Source: Daucus carota subsp. sativus
Lineage: Eukaryota; Streptophyta; Magnoliopsida; Apiales; Apiaceae
Assembly: GCF_001625215.2 (NCBI RefSeq)
Contig: NC_030381.2
Span: forward strand, 44,018,689-44,082,688
Direction: 5' to 3'
Length of the DNA: 64,000 bases
The notes under the pieces are model-generated. The model made no database searches and was not told where the DNA came from. It saw only the letters and a list, made by a program, of their open reading frames with translations. Made by a program: the position numbers and the translations under genes. Positions within the stretch are counted from its first letter, which is position 1. Each line of letters opens with the position of its first letter. Of this stretch, positions 23,935 through 35,989 are shown one piece after another.

Positions 23935-24598
23935 CAATAGGTTACGTATATCATTACTTATTAATAATATAAAATAATGAATCCTAGTGAGTCTTATAAT
24001 TTAGGTAATGTACTTATAGTGTCAACTCCAATGACAATCCCAATATTTGTTTTTCTAAGATTATTTTAATAATAAATTTGATAAAGAGAAGGAGAAAGGA
24101 GGGAAAAGACAATCAAAGAAGGAGAGAGATGATTACTTTATTCATAAATATCAAATACATAAAGCTAGGGGGTTACCTAATGGCCAAGAGATTTGAGGTT
24201 GTGTTAGTGATTTAATTAATCTAGTGTTGGAGTGCTTTTTTCGAGGCATTACCTAAATACTCTTTCGTCTCAATTCATAAGTCCTTTTTAAAAAAAACAC
24301 GCATATTAAGAAATAAGTTGGTTAAATAATTTTATCTCATACATCATTAGTTAGTGCATTGATAAGTGAGAATATAGTTTAATTTCAAAAAAATCACAAT
24401 AAATGTAGAGATTGAGTGCATTGAGAAATGAGAATAATGTTGGGTTTCAAAAAAATCACAATTAATATAGAGATAAATTTGTATTGAAAGAAGAGAGAGA
24501 CAAGTATTTTGAGAATTTTTTTTTCCAAAAGAACCCTATATTTTGAGACGGACGGAGTAAGAGTTTAGGAGCTAACCTATTGAGTTTGGACTTGCTCT
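23935..24598. mobile_element. MITE with AGAGCAAGTCCAA ends, carrying a nested Stowaway element
   Basis: The left end AGAGCAAGTCCAATAGGTTA is mirrored at the right end by TAACCTATTGAGTTTGGACT and TGCTCT (the right arm has a 5-6 bp insertion). Without the nested element it is about 365 bp. No clear target duplication is visible, so the superfamily is open; PIF/Harbinger or hAT are possible. Confidence 0.65.
24260..24557. mobile_element. Stowaway-type MITE nested in the 23935-24598 element
   Basis: Starts CTCTTTCGTCTCAATTCATA and ends ATTTTGAGACGGACGGAG, with TA on both sides (24258-24259 and 24558-24559); 298 bp, non-coding. Its ends are more diverged than those of the copies at 22993 and 35687, so it is probably a different or older subfamily. 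Confidence 0.8.
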
Positions 24599-26357
24599 AC
24601 GACGTCGGGTACTCCGAACAGACGGAGAGACACTCAAAGATGAGTATTTTACTGTCAGTATACTCTAGCTGAATTTATTGAAGAATATTTGCTTAAATTT
24701 TATTATTCTGAGATCTAAATATTCTAATTACAATACACACACATATATATTGAGAACATTGAAGTATTTTATTTAAAAATTGACAAAAGGTTCAAGATTT
24801 TATGTTGTAGTTATATTTTTTTATTTATATTTTACGATATACATTTAAACTTGATAATTTGGTACACCACACAAGAACACGACATTAAAAATTGTTGTTT
24901 GAATTTTGATTTTTGACACACGAACACAAAAATACATACTGAATTTAGTGTCGGATATGAGTTTTCATTTTATATACATGAAAGTACACAAATATATACG
25001 GTATAAAAATAATTTTTAATAAATAAGTGTATTTTTATGTAAAAAAATATATAATTACACACACACACACATATATATGTGATATATATATTCATGTATA
25101 AATTTGAACTCATTTGCATACAAATATAAAGATTTAAATTATGTTTCTTAAAATAATACATAAAAAATATATTTTTAAAATATATTTTAATTAAGTTTAA
25201 TTATTATATTTATATTAAATATACACGAAAAGTATACGACACGTTTCGAAATGAATATAAATTTTAAATTAAATATACGAATCTTAAAAAGTCGGATATG
25301 AATTTAACCTTCAAATATACTAAACAAGAAAATACACGGCTTGACAAGTCCATGTACATTATTTTATTGCTACCGTAACCATTGTTTAGCTAAGCCATTG
25401 ATGCCATACTTTGATTTTATTTTGTCAGGCAGGCAATTTTCCAGAAATTTTCTTCACATGTGACATGTATCGTCCTTCCATGCGTCGTTTCATGTTTAGC
25501 TTCACAAAAACAAAATATGAGTCAATAAATTACAAAACGACGAATTTGGCAACAAAATTTTCCAGAGCACGTCGCTACTAGCAAAGAGGCCCAGCAAAGC
25601 GGCATACAGTAATTTCGATTAGACTAAAAAAATAATATAAAACTCAAATAACGCTAAAATCTGCCGAATTTGCTTAACTACGAGTTGATTGGGTCATATA
25701 GGTCTCACTCTCACAAAGCCGTATTTGACAAAAAAGTAAAATTATAAATTATAATATTTAAATAATTTTTTATTAAATATAGCTTATACATTAAATATTT
25801 GTTAATTTACTAATCAATCAAGTGTTAATATCGATTGTTTAGTAATTAACTTAAATCCTTAGATTTTTCATCCATTTTAATTTGACTTTTCTTATTAATC
25901 TTTTTTTTTTGACATGAACTAATCGCTGGGTGTTTTTTTTGAAATAGAGGGAGACCCTGTACAATTTTTGATAATTGAATTTCTTGAGTTTAAGGTAAAT
26001 AACATGAAATACCGGCTGAGATTCATTTTGGAATTTTAGTACTAGCTTCTACTAATATTCCACAACCTCTGCCCACCACTAGGAACCGACTTACAGTTTA
26101 CTCGCTAGTGGACTCAATAAATTACAAATACACTCCCGTTAATTTCCTTGTCGCTGTTTCTAAACTTAATCTGAAATTGTTTTGTCTGTGTAATAAATTT
26201 TAAAATCAGAAATAAGTTAAAAATTGATCTTAAATTAGTGAGATATTTTTATTAGTGATTTAAATTTCCATAAAAGTTATTCATAAATCATAAATTTAAA
26301 AAATAAAAGTGATTTATGAATAATTTATCAGTAACTTTTTGCGGAAGAAAGATTTTA

Positions 26358-26693
26358 GGGCCGTTTGGATTAACTTAAAAGATGTGACTTTTTGTTTAAA
26401 CTAAAGAAGCGAAGTAGAAGTGAGAAGTAAATAAGTGAATAAAGTAACTTTTTGTTTAAACTAAAGAAGCGAAGTAGAAGTGAGAAGTTAGTTTACAGCT
26501 TCTACTTTTTTCCCAAACACTTTATTCACTTCTCACTTCTACTTCGCTTCTACTAACTTTTCACTTCTACTTCGCTTCTTTAGTTTAAACAAAAAGGCAC
26601 TTATTCACTTATTTACTCCGATTAGAGCTAAATCGGGTTATTAACTTCTACTTATTTACACAAACGAGTTACGAAAAACGGACAAACAACCCC
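26358..26693. mobile_element. Tourist-like (PIF/Harbinger) MITE with TTA duplication
   Basis: A 336 bp element starts GGGCCGTTTGG and ends GACAAACAACCCC, flanked by TTA (26355-26357 and 26694-26696). The inside is strongly palindromic: a 42 bp segment (ACTTTTTGTTTAAACTAAAG, then AAGCGAAGTAGAAGTGAGAA) occurs twice in direct order and again inverted. Confidence 0.75.
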
Positions 26694-27222
26694 TTAAAAA
26701 AAATTAAGTCCTCAAAAAAATACATAAACTAACTTCTGTCTCATTCCAGTGACTTTAAAAAAAAAGAGAAACTTGTGATTCTTTAGTTACATACAGTGTT
26801 GTGAAAAGCGCATTAAGCGGGCGATTAAGCGTCTGCTTAAGCGGAAGTAGGATAAAAACGCTCCGGTTAGAGCTAAATCGGGTTATTAGACGTTTTGAGA
26901 GATTAAGCGGGTCATTAGACTTATATATTGTGAACTGTTCTCTTAAAAAAAAATCTCTTATTTTTTAGAAAAAATGTAATTTTTATAGTTTTTTGAATAT
27001 AAATATTCAAAATATGTTTTATATTCTTTATCTGACAAAAAGAATAAATATTTATTTCAAAAAATTACAATTTTAATTATTTTTTTTAAAAATAAGCTCC
27101 TGTCAAAAGAAAATAAGATTAACCAAACACCTGCATTTGCCTGGAAAGTTGCAGAGCTTTTGAATTGCTATATATGCTTATTCATACAAACACAAAGTAT
27201 ACAAAGAATTATCAAAGTATCA

Positions 27223-30200
27223 ATGGAAAAAACTACCATCATTTTGGTGTGCTCTTGTTTATTCTCAATCATGACGTTCTCTTCTGCAGCAGGAGACACC
27301 ATAGCTGCAAATGAAAGCATTAGTGATGGACAGACCATTGTTTCAGCACGCGGAGAGTTCGAAATGGGATTTTTCAGCCCCGAAGGCAATCCCCATAATC
27401 GATATTTCGGAATATGGTACAAAAAGATTTCCAATGGAACAGTAATATGGGTGGCCAATAGAGAGGCTCCGATTTCTAATACTTCAGGAGTTGTCAGAGT
27501 CAGTAGCAGGGGAATTGTTGTTGGTACTAATCACACTACTCGCAGCATTTGGACGTCGAATTCTTCAGCATCAGTAAAGAATCCAGTGGCTCAGTTACTA
27601 GATACTGGGAATCTTGTTTTCCGGGATGAAAATGAGCTACTGAATTTTGCATGGCAAAGTTTTGATCATCCTGTGGATAATTTTTTGCCAGGCATGAAAT
27701 TTGGATATGATTTAGTAAATGGCCTAGACAGGTACTTTTCACCGTGGAAAAGTGATGATGATCCAGCCCCTGGTGAATATACTCATAGGGTTGATAAAAA
27801 TGGGTATCCACAGCTTATTTTGTGGAAAGGTTCAGTCCCTTGGTACAGGACTGGACCTTGGGTTGGCTCAAGATTTAGTGGCATTCCTTTTCTGAAGCCT
27901 AATGGATTCTATGTCATTGATTTCGTCATAACTCAGACAGAAGTCTATTATGTTTTTAATCTTGTCAATAGTTCTGAATCTCCTATTACAAGGTGGACAC
28001 TGGCACCAAACGGCGTATCAACTCGTTATAAATGGAACAGAGACAAACATTCTTGGTCACAGTATCTGACTTTAGAAGTGAGCGATTGTGATGATTATGA
28101 ATTTTGTGGAGCAAATGGTGTTTGCAATGTTAACAAGTCTCCTCGGTGTGAATGTATAAAAGGGTTTGATCCAAAAAACCCAGAACACTGGGCAGAAGCA
28201 GATTGGACTAGTGGTTGTTCGCGCAATGTTGAACTGGAATGTGGAAATGGAGATGATTTCTTTAGGTATACTGGTCTGAAATTGCCAGACACGCGATGGT
28301 CAAAGTATAATATGAGCATGAGCCTTGTAGAATGCAGGGACAAGTGTTTGAAGGATTGCAATTGTACAGCGTATTCAAATACAGATATTCGGAATGGGGG
28401 AAGTGGATGCTTGTTATGGTTTGGTGACTTGAAGGATATGAGAGGCTACTCTGCCGATGGACAAGATCTGTATGTTAAAATGGCCGCGTCTGAATTGAGT
28501 AAGTGACCTTCTTTTCTATTATGAGTCAGTATCATCCAGTATTTTCTTCTTATTCAACTAGTTTACTTTCAATAATAATGAGTTAATTCCTACACAGAGG
28601 GGAGCAAAAATTCTGGACAGAAGACGGGAGTGTGGATCGTGCTAGTTCCTGCTTTTGTTGTACTAGCTGCAATATGTTGCCTCTTACTGTTGTATAGAAT
28701 CAGGAAAAAAGGAATTAAGAGAGCAGGTAACTTTCCTCAGAGTACAACATTTACGCCTTTTTCTATTTTTTAGCTTCATAAATCAATTTATTCACTTTCT
28801 TTGCTGTTCGCATATTCTTCTTTGTTGTGCAGGGATAGTGCAAGTCGACTTAGATAATGTTGCTGCTGCCACCAGAGAGCAGGGCCCAGATCTTGATTTA
28901 CCTTTGCTTGACTTCATACAAATTGCAAAGGCAACTGATAATTTCTCCGACAATAACAAGCTTGGGGAAGGAGGTTTTGGTGCTGTTTACAAGGTGATTG
29001 TATTGATACATAAGTATTCTTTACGTTTATCACGTAGATGCAGTATATCTGTTTGAGTTTTTCTAATGCACAAACTTTAAGTATAAAATCTAAATGCTTG
29101 ATCATTCTTACTCGATCAGAATAATTGTTAGGGATATCTATAAAGAACATTAAGTATATCTTCAAGGTAAGAAACATATTTTGCAGGTAAATAGAACTGA
29201 AAAATCTTACTTATTATCAAAATCTTACTCAAAAATTCATAATGTTACCAGTAAATAGAACTGTTTTTTTCCCTGATGTCTTGAGGGAGTTCTAAAAGTA
29301 ATGCGTGCTACTGTTACCAGAGCATGTTTTGTCTGCTTTCGAGACAAGAGGAGTCATCTTATATTTTAACTGCAGAAATTAGGATACCTGTGGGAATTGT
29401 ATATTTTTGATGATGAAAGAAAATGGACTCAATCAGTAAATCTGAAACATTGAATTGCAGGGAGTGTTGGAAGAGGGACAAGAAATAGCTGTAAAGAGAC
29501 TCTCAAAGGATTCAAGACAAGGAGTCACTGAGTTCATGAATGAAGTTTCATGCATTGCTAAACTTCAGCACCGAAATCTTGTCAGGCTTATTGCGTGCTG
29601 CGTTGAGGAACAGGAAAGGATGTTGGTCTATGAATATATGCCTAACAAGGGTTTAGATTCAGTTCTTTTCGGTATGATCCTAACCGAAACTTTTATATTT
29701 CCTTAAAGTTTCAAGTACTGAAACAAATAAATTTGTACTAACAAGATAATGATCATAATTAAACTCTGCCATGCCTGGATGTTTTACTTGGGCTGACAAA
29801 TTGACAGATAAAGAAATGTGCAAATCACTTGATTGGCCAAAGCGCTACAATATAATAAACGGCACTGCAAAAGGGCTACTTTATCTGCACCAGGATTCAA
29901 GACTGAAAGTCATTCATAGAGATCTCAAAGCCAGTAATATTTTACTAGACTATGAGATGAACCCGAAAATATCAGACTTTGGATTGGCAAGGATTTTCGG
30001 AGAAAGTGAAACTCAAGCCAGTACAACAACAGTAGTTGGGACATAGTAAGTCTTTATGCAGCATTTCAATTGATAATTGAATTCATAAATCACAGTCTAG
30101 TGATTGGTATGCTTTTTATCTATATCTCTTTGTATAGCGGATACATGCCCCCAGAGTATGCAATTGATGGATTGTTCTCAACTAAATCGGATGTCTATAG

Positions 30201-30684
30201 CTTTGGAGTATTATTACTAGAAATAATAAGTGGAAAGAAAAACAGAGGTTTTCGTCACCCAGATCACAACCTTAATCTTGTTGGTCATGTAAGTTCATAT
30301 GCATATAATCCAATTTCTTGATCTGCCAGTTGGCAATTTCTGTAAACTGACAAGTGATACCAACTAATTTCTTAGGCATGGAGGTGCTACACTGAAAACA
30401 ATCTTCTGGGCATTGCTGACAAAGTGATCTTGAATTCAAGTAATGAACATGAAGTGTTTCGAGTGACTGAAATCGGTTTATTGTGCGTTCAAGAATATCC
30501 TGAAGACAGGCCAAGCATGTCATCAGTGGTTCTGATGCTGAGCAGTGAAATTGCATTGCCTTGTTCAAAAAAGCCTGGATTCTGCTCAGAGAGAAAAAAG
30601 CCTAATGACACAACTTCGCCAGCATCTAATCATACATCTTGTAGCATCAATAGCTCTAGTGTCTCATTCTATGCACCTAGATAA
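27223..30684 (+). CDS. G-type lectin S-receptor-like Ser/Thr protein kinase, copy 2
   Basis: Seven exons: 27223-28498, 28598-28726, 28833-28993, 29461-29671, 29808-30045, 30138-30288 and 30376-30684. Every exon has the same length as in copy 1, so the protein is again 824 residues with the same domain order. The ATG at 27223 ([14 protein letters not shown]) aligns with the start of copy 1. Kinase motifs [26 protein letters not shown] and DFGLAR are intact. Differences cluster in the extracellular part (for example [13 protein letters not shown] versus [13 protein letters not shown]), with few in the kinase, as expected if ligand binding diverged while signalling was kept. Intron 3 is 467 bp against 107 bp in copy 1. 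Stop TAA at the end. Confidence 0.95.
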
Positions 30685-31903
30685 TACATTTATTATTAGT
30701 TTGTGGATTCTATCAGGAAGATATTCTAAGTAAACAGTCAGTTAACTGGCATCGCCCATCGACGTGCAGGACTGCAGGAGGCAGGATGACAATCCAGGAG
30801 AGGGGAAGCCAAAAAATAAAAATCCTCCAATATTATCTTGTAATAACTTGATTCTGTTTGAGAATTGTGATATTCTAAAGAGATGCAAATATACTTAGCA
30901 GGATGCGCCCATGGGACAGAAATTAATTTTTTTTCTTTTTTTATAAAAATTCAGGGCGCTCCGCTCTGTTAACCAGTACAACACAGAGGACCATTCTGTA
31001 ATATAATTAAAAGTAGCTCTATATAAGTCATATTTAGCAATAACAGGTGCCATACGTATTTTTGAGAGAGTAGCAGATTGGCGAAATTTTTGAAATAGCT
31101 AGAGCATCAGCCTTAACATTGTTGATCATTGACGGAAGTGTTTCTAAGATATTCTCCTGGCCGCATTGTGGTTTGGTTTTGGTTAGCGGTCTTGAAGTCT
31201 AAATTAGTCAAGGGAATAGAATTGAATTTTGTACCTTGGCAATGGGCAATGCCTGTAACAATGCTCTCAAAGGGAATGCCAATAAGCCGTTGGACATCAA
31301 AGCTGCCTTCGCCGTGTCATCCTTTACAGTATCAGTGTATCTGTACCGATTCAAGGGTAAGAGGGTGAGTGGACAACCATAGCCAATTTTTGGTACCAGC
31401 CGTACCTCGTACTTAAAGAAGTCCACCTCAAATTGGAAGCGCATCACCTGCGGACGTGATATGTGTCATAGTGTAGATTGCTTGAGGCAGTAGATGTCAT
31501 CTTGCAATAAGTTTTTAGTGTGTATGAGTTATTACCTCTTCCTGAGTGGATAGCTCAGTGTCCAACAGCTCTTGAATTGTGACTGTTGGCCATTGGGATT
31601 TTTTCAGGGTCACAAAGGTTGTTTGTACAGCAAATGGTTCCTGCTTCGCCGGCATTTGCTATTAATAATGACATTTAGACGGGTGATTGTTTTGTGAGTT
31701 TAATCTCATTCTGAATTTCTGATTCAAGTAAGCTAGAGTGTGTTCCTGATAGAGGTGGTCAAACGAGCAGGTCGAGGCGTTATGCCGAGTCACCGGCGAG
31801 CTGAGTTGGCCACGGGACCATGTATCTGGCATACGTGTTGTGCCGAAACAAGGCGAGTTGGTGTTGGCTCCAACTCTTGTATAACTCGTCAGGTTGAAAT
31901 AAT

Positions 31904-32111
31904 GGGGCCGTTTGGGTTAGCTTAAAAGAAGTGACTTCTTGTTAGAAGTGAGAAGTAAATAAGTTAATAAAGTGTTTGGAAAAGAAGCAGAAGCTGTGAG
32001 AGAGAAGCTAACATTCTCGTCTTCTTAAAAGTGCTTCTACTTCTTTGCACAAACGGGTCAAGAGAAGCAGAAGCCAGAAGTAGCTTCTGCTTCTCTTGGC
32101 CAAACAGGCCC
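31904..32111. mobile_element. Short MITE with GGGGCCGTTTGGG ends
   Basis: A 208 bp element from GGGGCCGTTTGGGTTAGCTT to TTGGCCAAACAGGCCC, flanked by AAT (31901-31903 and 32112-32114). It shares AGAAGTGAGAAGTAAATAAG with the Tourist-like element at 26358 and appears to be a relative. Confidence 0.72.
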
Positions 32112-34352
32112 AATGTTTAAAAGCTAGATATCGATTAGATTTTGTTAATTTATTATATATAGTTTTTGTTAATTTATTATTTATTATATAATAAATAAAA
32201 GAAGACAGTACTTCTATAAATTTATTAGTAGATTTTTTTTTCCAAATAATTTGAGAAGACTTCTTTCTAAAAACAACAAATCGCATTTACATTTTAGATA
32301 AAATATGAATCAAAATGATATTTAAATATACATAACAAAAATTATGCTATTTCATTTACATAAATTCACTGACACTTCCGATTCACTGACAATTCCGATG
32401 AAGTGTCCATCATCATCCAAACATCTTTTTCTCCGTTCAAATCATCTTCTTTTCTTCCTTATTTTTTACGGACTTGATCACAATCTTTTTTTCCAAACAC
32501 ATATGACAAATCTTGATCTTTTTTCGTCCAACGCTCTTCTGTCCATCGAACTCGAACATAATTATAGGGACAAAAATCTCTTAAAATATCATTAGAATTT
32601 TATCTAAAATTGGAAATTGATTCTTTCATTCTTTGTAACCACATACTTCTTTCGTCACTTTTTAGTTGTCATATTTCTATTTTTGTTGGTCAAATTGACT
32701 AATTTTGACAAAAAAATTATAAGTCACTTTTTCATTATTTTAAAATTTTGAAAATTACATCTTAAAGTAGATTAAAAATTATTTCTGGTGACATATTTTT
32801 TTTTAATTTTTTCACTTGATAAAATATTAATAAATTTCAGTCAAATTTTTGATCGCACAAAATCATGTGTATTTATTTTATGATAAAGCTAAACTTAAAC
32901 AAAAAATTCATGGGGACAGAAGAAAGAAGAAGATAACTCCCCCTCTCCATTATTTTTCATAATATCCAAACTGTTACAATTACAAACCCTTCAAGACCAG
33001 AGAGAGAGAGAGGAAGAGAGAGAGAGTTGTTTCCTCATCTCATCTACAAAAACACACACAAATTCCCTAGATAAACACACACACAAAACCTGCATATGCA
33101 AAATTTGACGTTTTGTGTTTAGCTAATAACTGATCCGAACAACGAACCACCGCCAATCAAGAAAGAAGGTACCGAGCGACCAAAGAAAACAAGGTGATGT
33201 AATATTTAAAAGATTTTGATGGATCAAAAGATGATTTTGCTCGTGACAATTTATGGATTTTATTTTCGGATTCGGTATGTTTATTCTCTCAATTTTATAG
33301 TTTTTCAAAATATCTCTGTCTCTTTGAAAAGGTACACTTCTTTCATCTTCTTTTGATTATATTGTTATGATCCAAAATAAATGCTTGTTATGTGAAGCTT
33401 GTTCTTTTTGTTTTGTATATCTTATGAATTACGATAACATATCTACATCATAGAAATCATTTTATGCTTTTCCTCTTCTAATTTTAAGTTTGTATAGAAT
33501 TTTGAGTTGATTGAAATCATGGATTCGTATCTGTTTTAGAATTTTGTTTGATTAGTTTTGTAGATCAAGTCGAGTTATGTATCCATTTTTTCCCCGTTTT
33601 TCTGACATGTTTTATCTTAGCCGGATTTGTGATGGTTGACCGGAATATCGATTTGAAATTAGGTCTGTTACAGATTCTCGATATAAATTTTCGATAGGTG
33701 TTCTTGATTGTATGTGTTTGTTAAGTGTGTGATTTGATCTTCTAGATTAATCTTTTTAGTTTTTTAACATGTTTTTAGGTGCATGTAATATTGTTGAGTG
33801 TTTCGATATCAATTTATTTTGAATTATGGCGTTGCTTTTATATATTATATTTGTTTGTATATTTATGTGCAAATTTTTTAAAATGCAAGTATTCAATTTT
33901 TTCGGTTAATTTTGGAAAGGAATATATCTTGATAAATATTCTTTATGAATATTTAATAACATTTATGATGGTCTTTATTTATCTTCTTAAGGTTTAAATT
34001 TTAAATTTTATGAATTTATAATTTATCATGATTGTTTGATTTTTAGGCAATAATTTAATTTTAATTAGGATTGACTTTAATTATGGGATCTCTCTTATTG
34101 GCTGTTCATTATTTATCTTTATTAGTTTTAATTGTATTGGTTACGTTTTAAATTGTGATTGAATAAATATTATTTATGAATATTTAGTACCATTTATGGG
34201 GGTCATTATTGATGACATTTTATGCCTTTAATGGCTTTTAGTGCCATTTTTATGGCTTATTTTACCATTTTGATGGTCATTGCATTTAATATATTTAATT
34301 ACGTGTTAAACTCAATTTTTATTCTTCAGTTAAATTATTAAATTTTAATGTG

Positions 34353-34381
34353 TCTAACCAAAGGATTTTCCTTTGGTTAGA
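34353..34381. repeat. Perfect 13 bp hairpin with 3-nt loop
   Basis: TCTAACCAAAGGA and its exact reverse complement TCCTTTGGTTAGA are separated by TTT. The hairpin lies just before the (TA)n tract. It could be a fossil of a palindromic element or a structured RNA part. Confidence 0.85.
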
Positions 34382-34393
34382 TATTTATTAATA

Positions 34394-34396
<3 letters not shown>

Positions 34397-34438
<42 letters not shown>
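34397..34438. repeat. (TA)n microsatellite
   Basis: About 21 uninterrupted TA units. Likely to vary in length between individuals. Confidence 0.93.
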
Positions 34439-34440
<2 letters not shown>

Positions 34441-34854
34441 CCTCTTTATTTTTTTATATATAAACTCTTTTGTTTTTGTTTTTATTAGATTTTCTTGTAT
34501 ATTAATTTATATTTTGTTTGATTGTTTTTTCTCAGGATACTATGGAAGCGAGCTGTATGGGTATTCTTTTCTCATTCATTTAAGCTTTATTGTCTAAACG
34601 TCCGGAGTTATGCTTGCATGACTTTCGGTTAGATGATAAACTTTCTTGAAAGAAAGAAATCCCGGTTGCGGTTTATTGTATTTCGATACAATTCATCTAC
34701 GATTATGTAGACCATACAAAAAAAAAAAAAAACAAAAACAAAAAATTCATGGGTATTGTTGTTATATCTAGCTCCTTTGTGTAAGGGCTCGCAATCTACA
34801 TACCGAGATTCAGTCTGTTTTGGTTTACCAACTAGGTAGGTGTTATTATTTTTG

Positions 34855-35463
34855 GGGAAAATTAATTCTAAAGTCCCTGAACTACAGACACTTTTTTTTC
34901 TAGGTCCCTGAACTATAAATGTAAATTCATAAGTAATTCAACTTTTGATTTTTTCCTATCTGGGTCCTTCCGTTAGATTTGGTTTGACGCCATTAGTTCT
35001 TCTTAAGTTCATGAGAATCAAAGATAACTTTGAAGGTGATTTCAGTATCCAAATTTGAAGCTTGAGTAATCAAATTGCTCGTTTTTCAATCCCCTATCCA
35101 TCTATACCATCAAAATTTAGTTTGGTAATTTTCGAATTTTGAGTTGAATATTAGTTTTCATTTTAATAGCTTTTTTTCGAATTAAAATGATGTAGATTGA
35201 TAGATCATGTGATTATGAGCATGTTCATATAATTTTCATGATTTTTAGTGTTCAAATTAGCCTCGTCGGAAAATTCGAGCTCACCGGATTTGAGTTTTTC
35301 CGACCAAGTTCGCCGGAAAAACTAACGGCGTCAAATCAGATCTAACGGAAGGACCCAGGTAGGAAAAAATCAAGAGTTGAATTACTTATGAATTGACATT
35401 TATAGTTCAGGGACCTAGAAAAAAAAGTGCCTATAGTTCAGGGACTTTAGAATTAATTTTCCC
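34855..35463. mobile_element. Mutator-like MITE with 9 bp target duplication
   Basis: A 609 bp element starts GGGAAAATTAATTCTAAAGT and ends with its inverse, flanked by an exact 9 bp direct repeat, TTATTTTTG (34846-34854 and 35464-35472). The terminal inverted repeats are about 140 bp (including CCCTGAACTA, CCTTCCGTTAGAT and GGTTTGACGCC). Non-coding. Confidence 0.92.
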
Positions 35464-35686
35464 TTATTTTTGATCTAAATTCTTTTCTGGACTGCCAATA
35501 ATCTAGATCCAATTTTTATCATTTAGGAGTCATTTGGTTTACTGTGTAGATGGAGGGTATGAGAATCAATTCCATTTTTAATTTTTTGTCTCTATTTCAG
35601 TAATTAAATATTAATTTTTAATATAACAATAATCAATGATGCAAAAATATATAATAATGAAATTTTTTAATTAATATAAATTAATA

Positions 35687-35989
35687 CTCCCTCCGTCCCT
35701 ATTTATCTGTCTACTTTGGAAGTAAAAATTTGTCCCTATTTATCTGTCCATTTATACTTTCAAAACTAATTTAATGATAGTTTTTCAAATATATCTCCAT
35801 AATTTCAATTTTCAAGGCTTGACTTATTTAAAACTTGGTTGAATTCGTGTTTTCAAGACATAAAGTAGGGGCATTCCACCGTTTTCAAGATATTAATTAG
35901 AGGTATTTAATGAAAAAGTTTATACAATCAATTATTCCTTGGTATGTGTTTTTTTTTCAAAATGGACAGATAAAAAGGGACGGAGGGAG
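35687..35989. mobile_element. Stowaway-type MITE, copy 2
   Basis: A 303 bp element with CTCCCTCCGTCCC ends, flanked by TA (35685-35686 and 35990-35991). It matches the copy at 22993-23296 almost throughout, in the same orientation, which implies recent activity of this subfamily. Confidence 0.93.

Larger units (their letters stand above)
18898..27222. other. Transposon-rich spacer between the two receptor kinases
   Basis: No intact gene. It holds interleaved inverted repeats (19467-19580), a foldback Mutator-like element (20773-22324), Stowaway elements (22993-23296 and 24260-24557), an element with GAGCAAGTCCAA ends (about 23935-24598), AT-rich DNA with a (CA)n-(TA)n tract near 25058-25080, a Tourist-like element (26358-26693), and blocks at 25385-25455 and 26040-26130 that match the upstream region of the first kinase. 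An open frame at 19027-19284 looks coding-like but is not recognised. Confidence 0.65.
32940..34720 (+). ncRNA. Possible spliced non-coding or leader transcript, unrecognised
   Basis: The start resembles a plant 5' UTR: pyrimidine-rich, then (GA)n tracts at about 33001-33028, then (CA)n. A short frame opens at 33219 (MDQKMILLVTIYGF) and is followed by a good donor (GATTCG|GTATG near 33272). A good acceptor (TTTTTTCTCAG near 34535) follows more than 1.2 kb later. Joining them gives only a short peptide of about 50 residues with no known relative. The intron has a (TA)n run at about 34397-34438, a 13 bp hairpin at 34353-34381 and several ATTTATG-GGTC repeats. A long non-coding RNA is the best guess, and it is only a guess. 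Confidence 0.25.

Noticed and set aside
27160-27222. N-terminal extension of the second receptor kinase
   Set aside because: The longer frame opens at a TTG codon, not ATG. The ATG at 27223 matches copy 1 and starts a good signal peptide.
31129-31447. Possible gene or transposon coding remnant
   Set aside because: Both strands have readable frames and one vaguely resembles a LINE segment (KPLDIKAAF), but the likeness is short and does not continue. Not enough for a call.
31540-31620. tRNA-like A box (GGATAGCTCAGTG)
   Set aside because: No B box or cloverleaf follows within tRNA distance.
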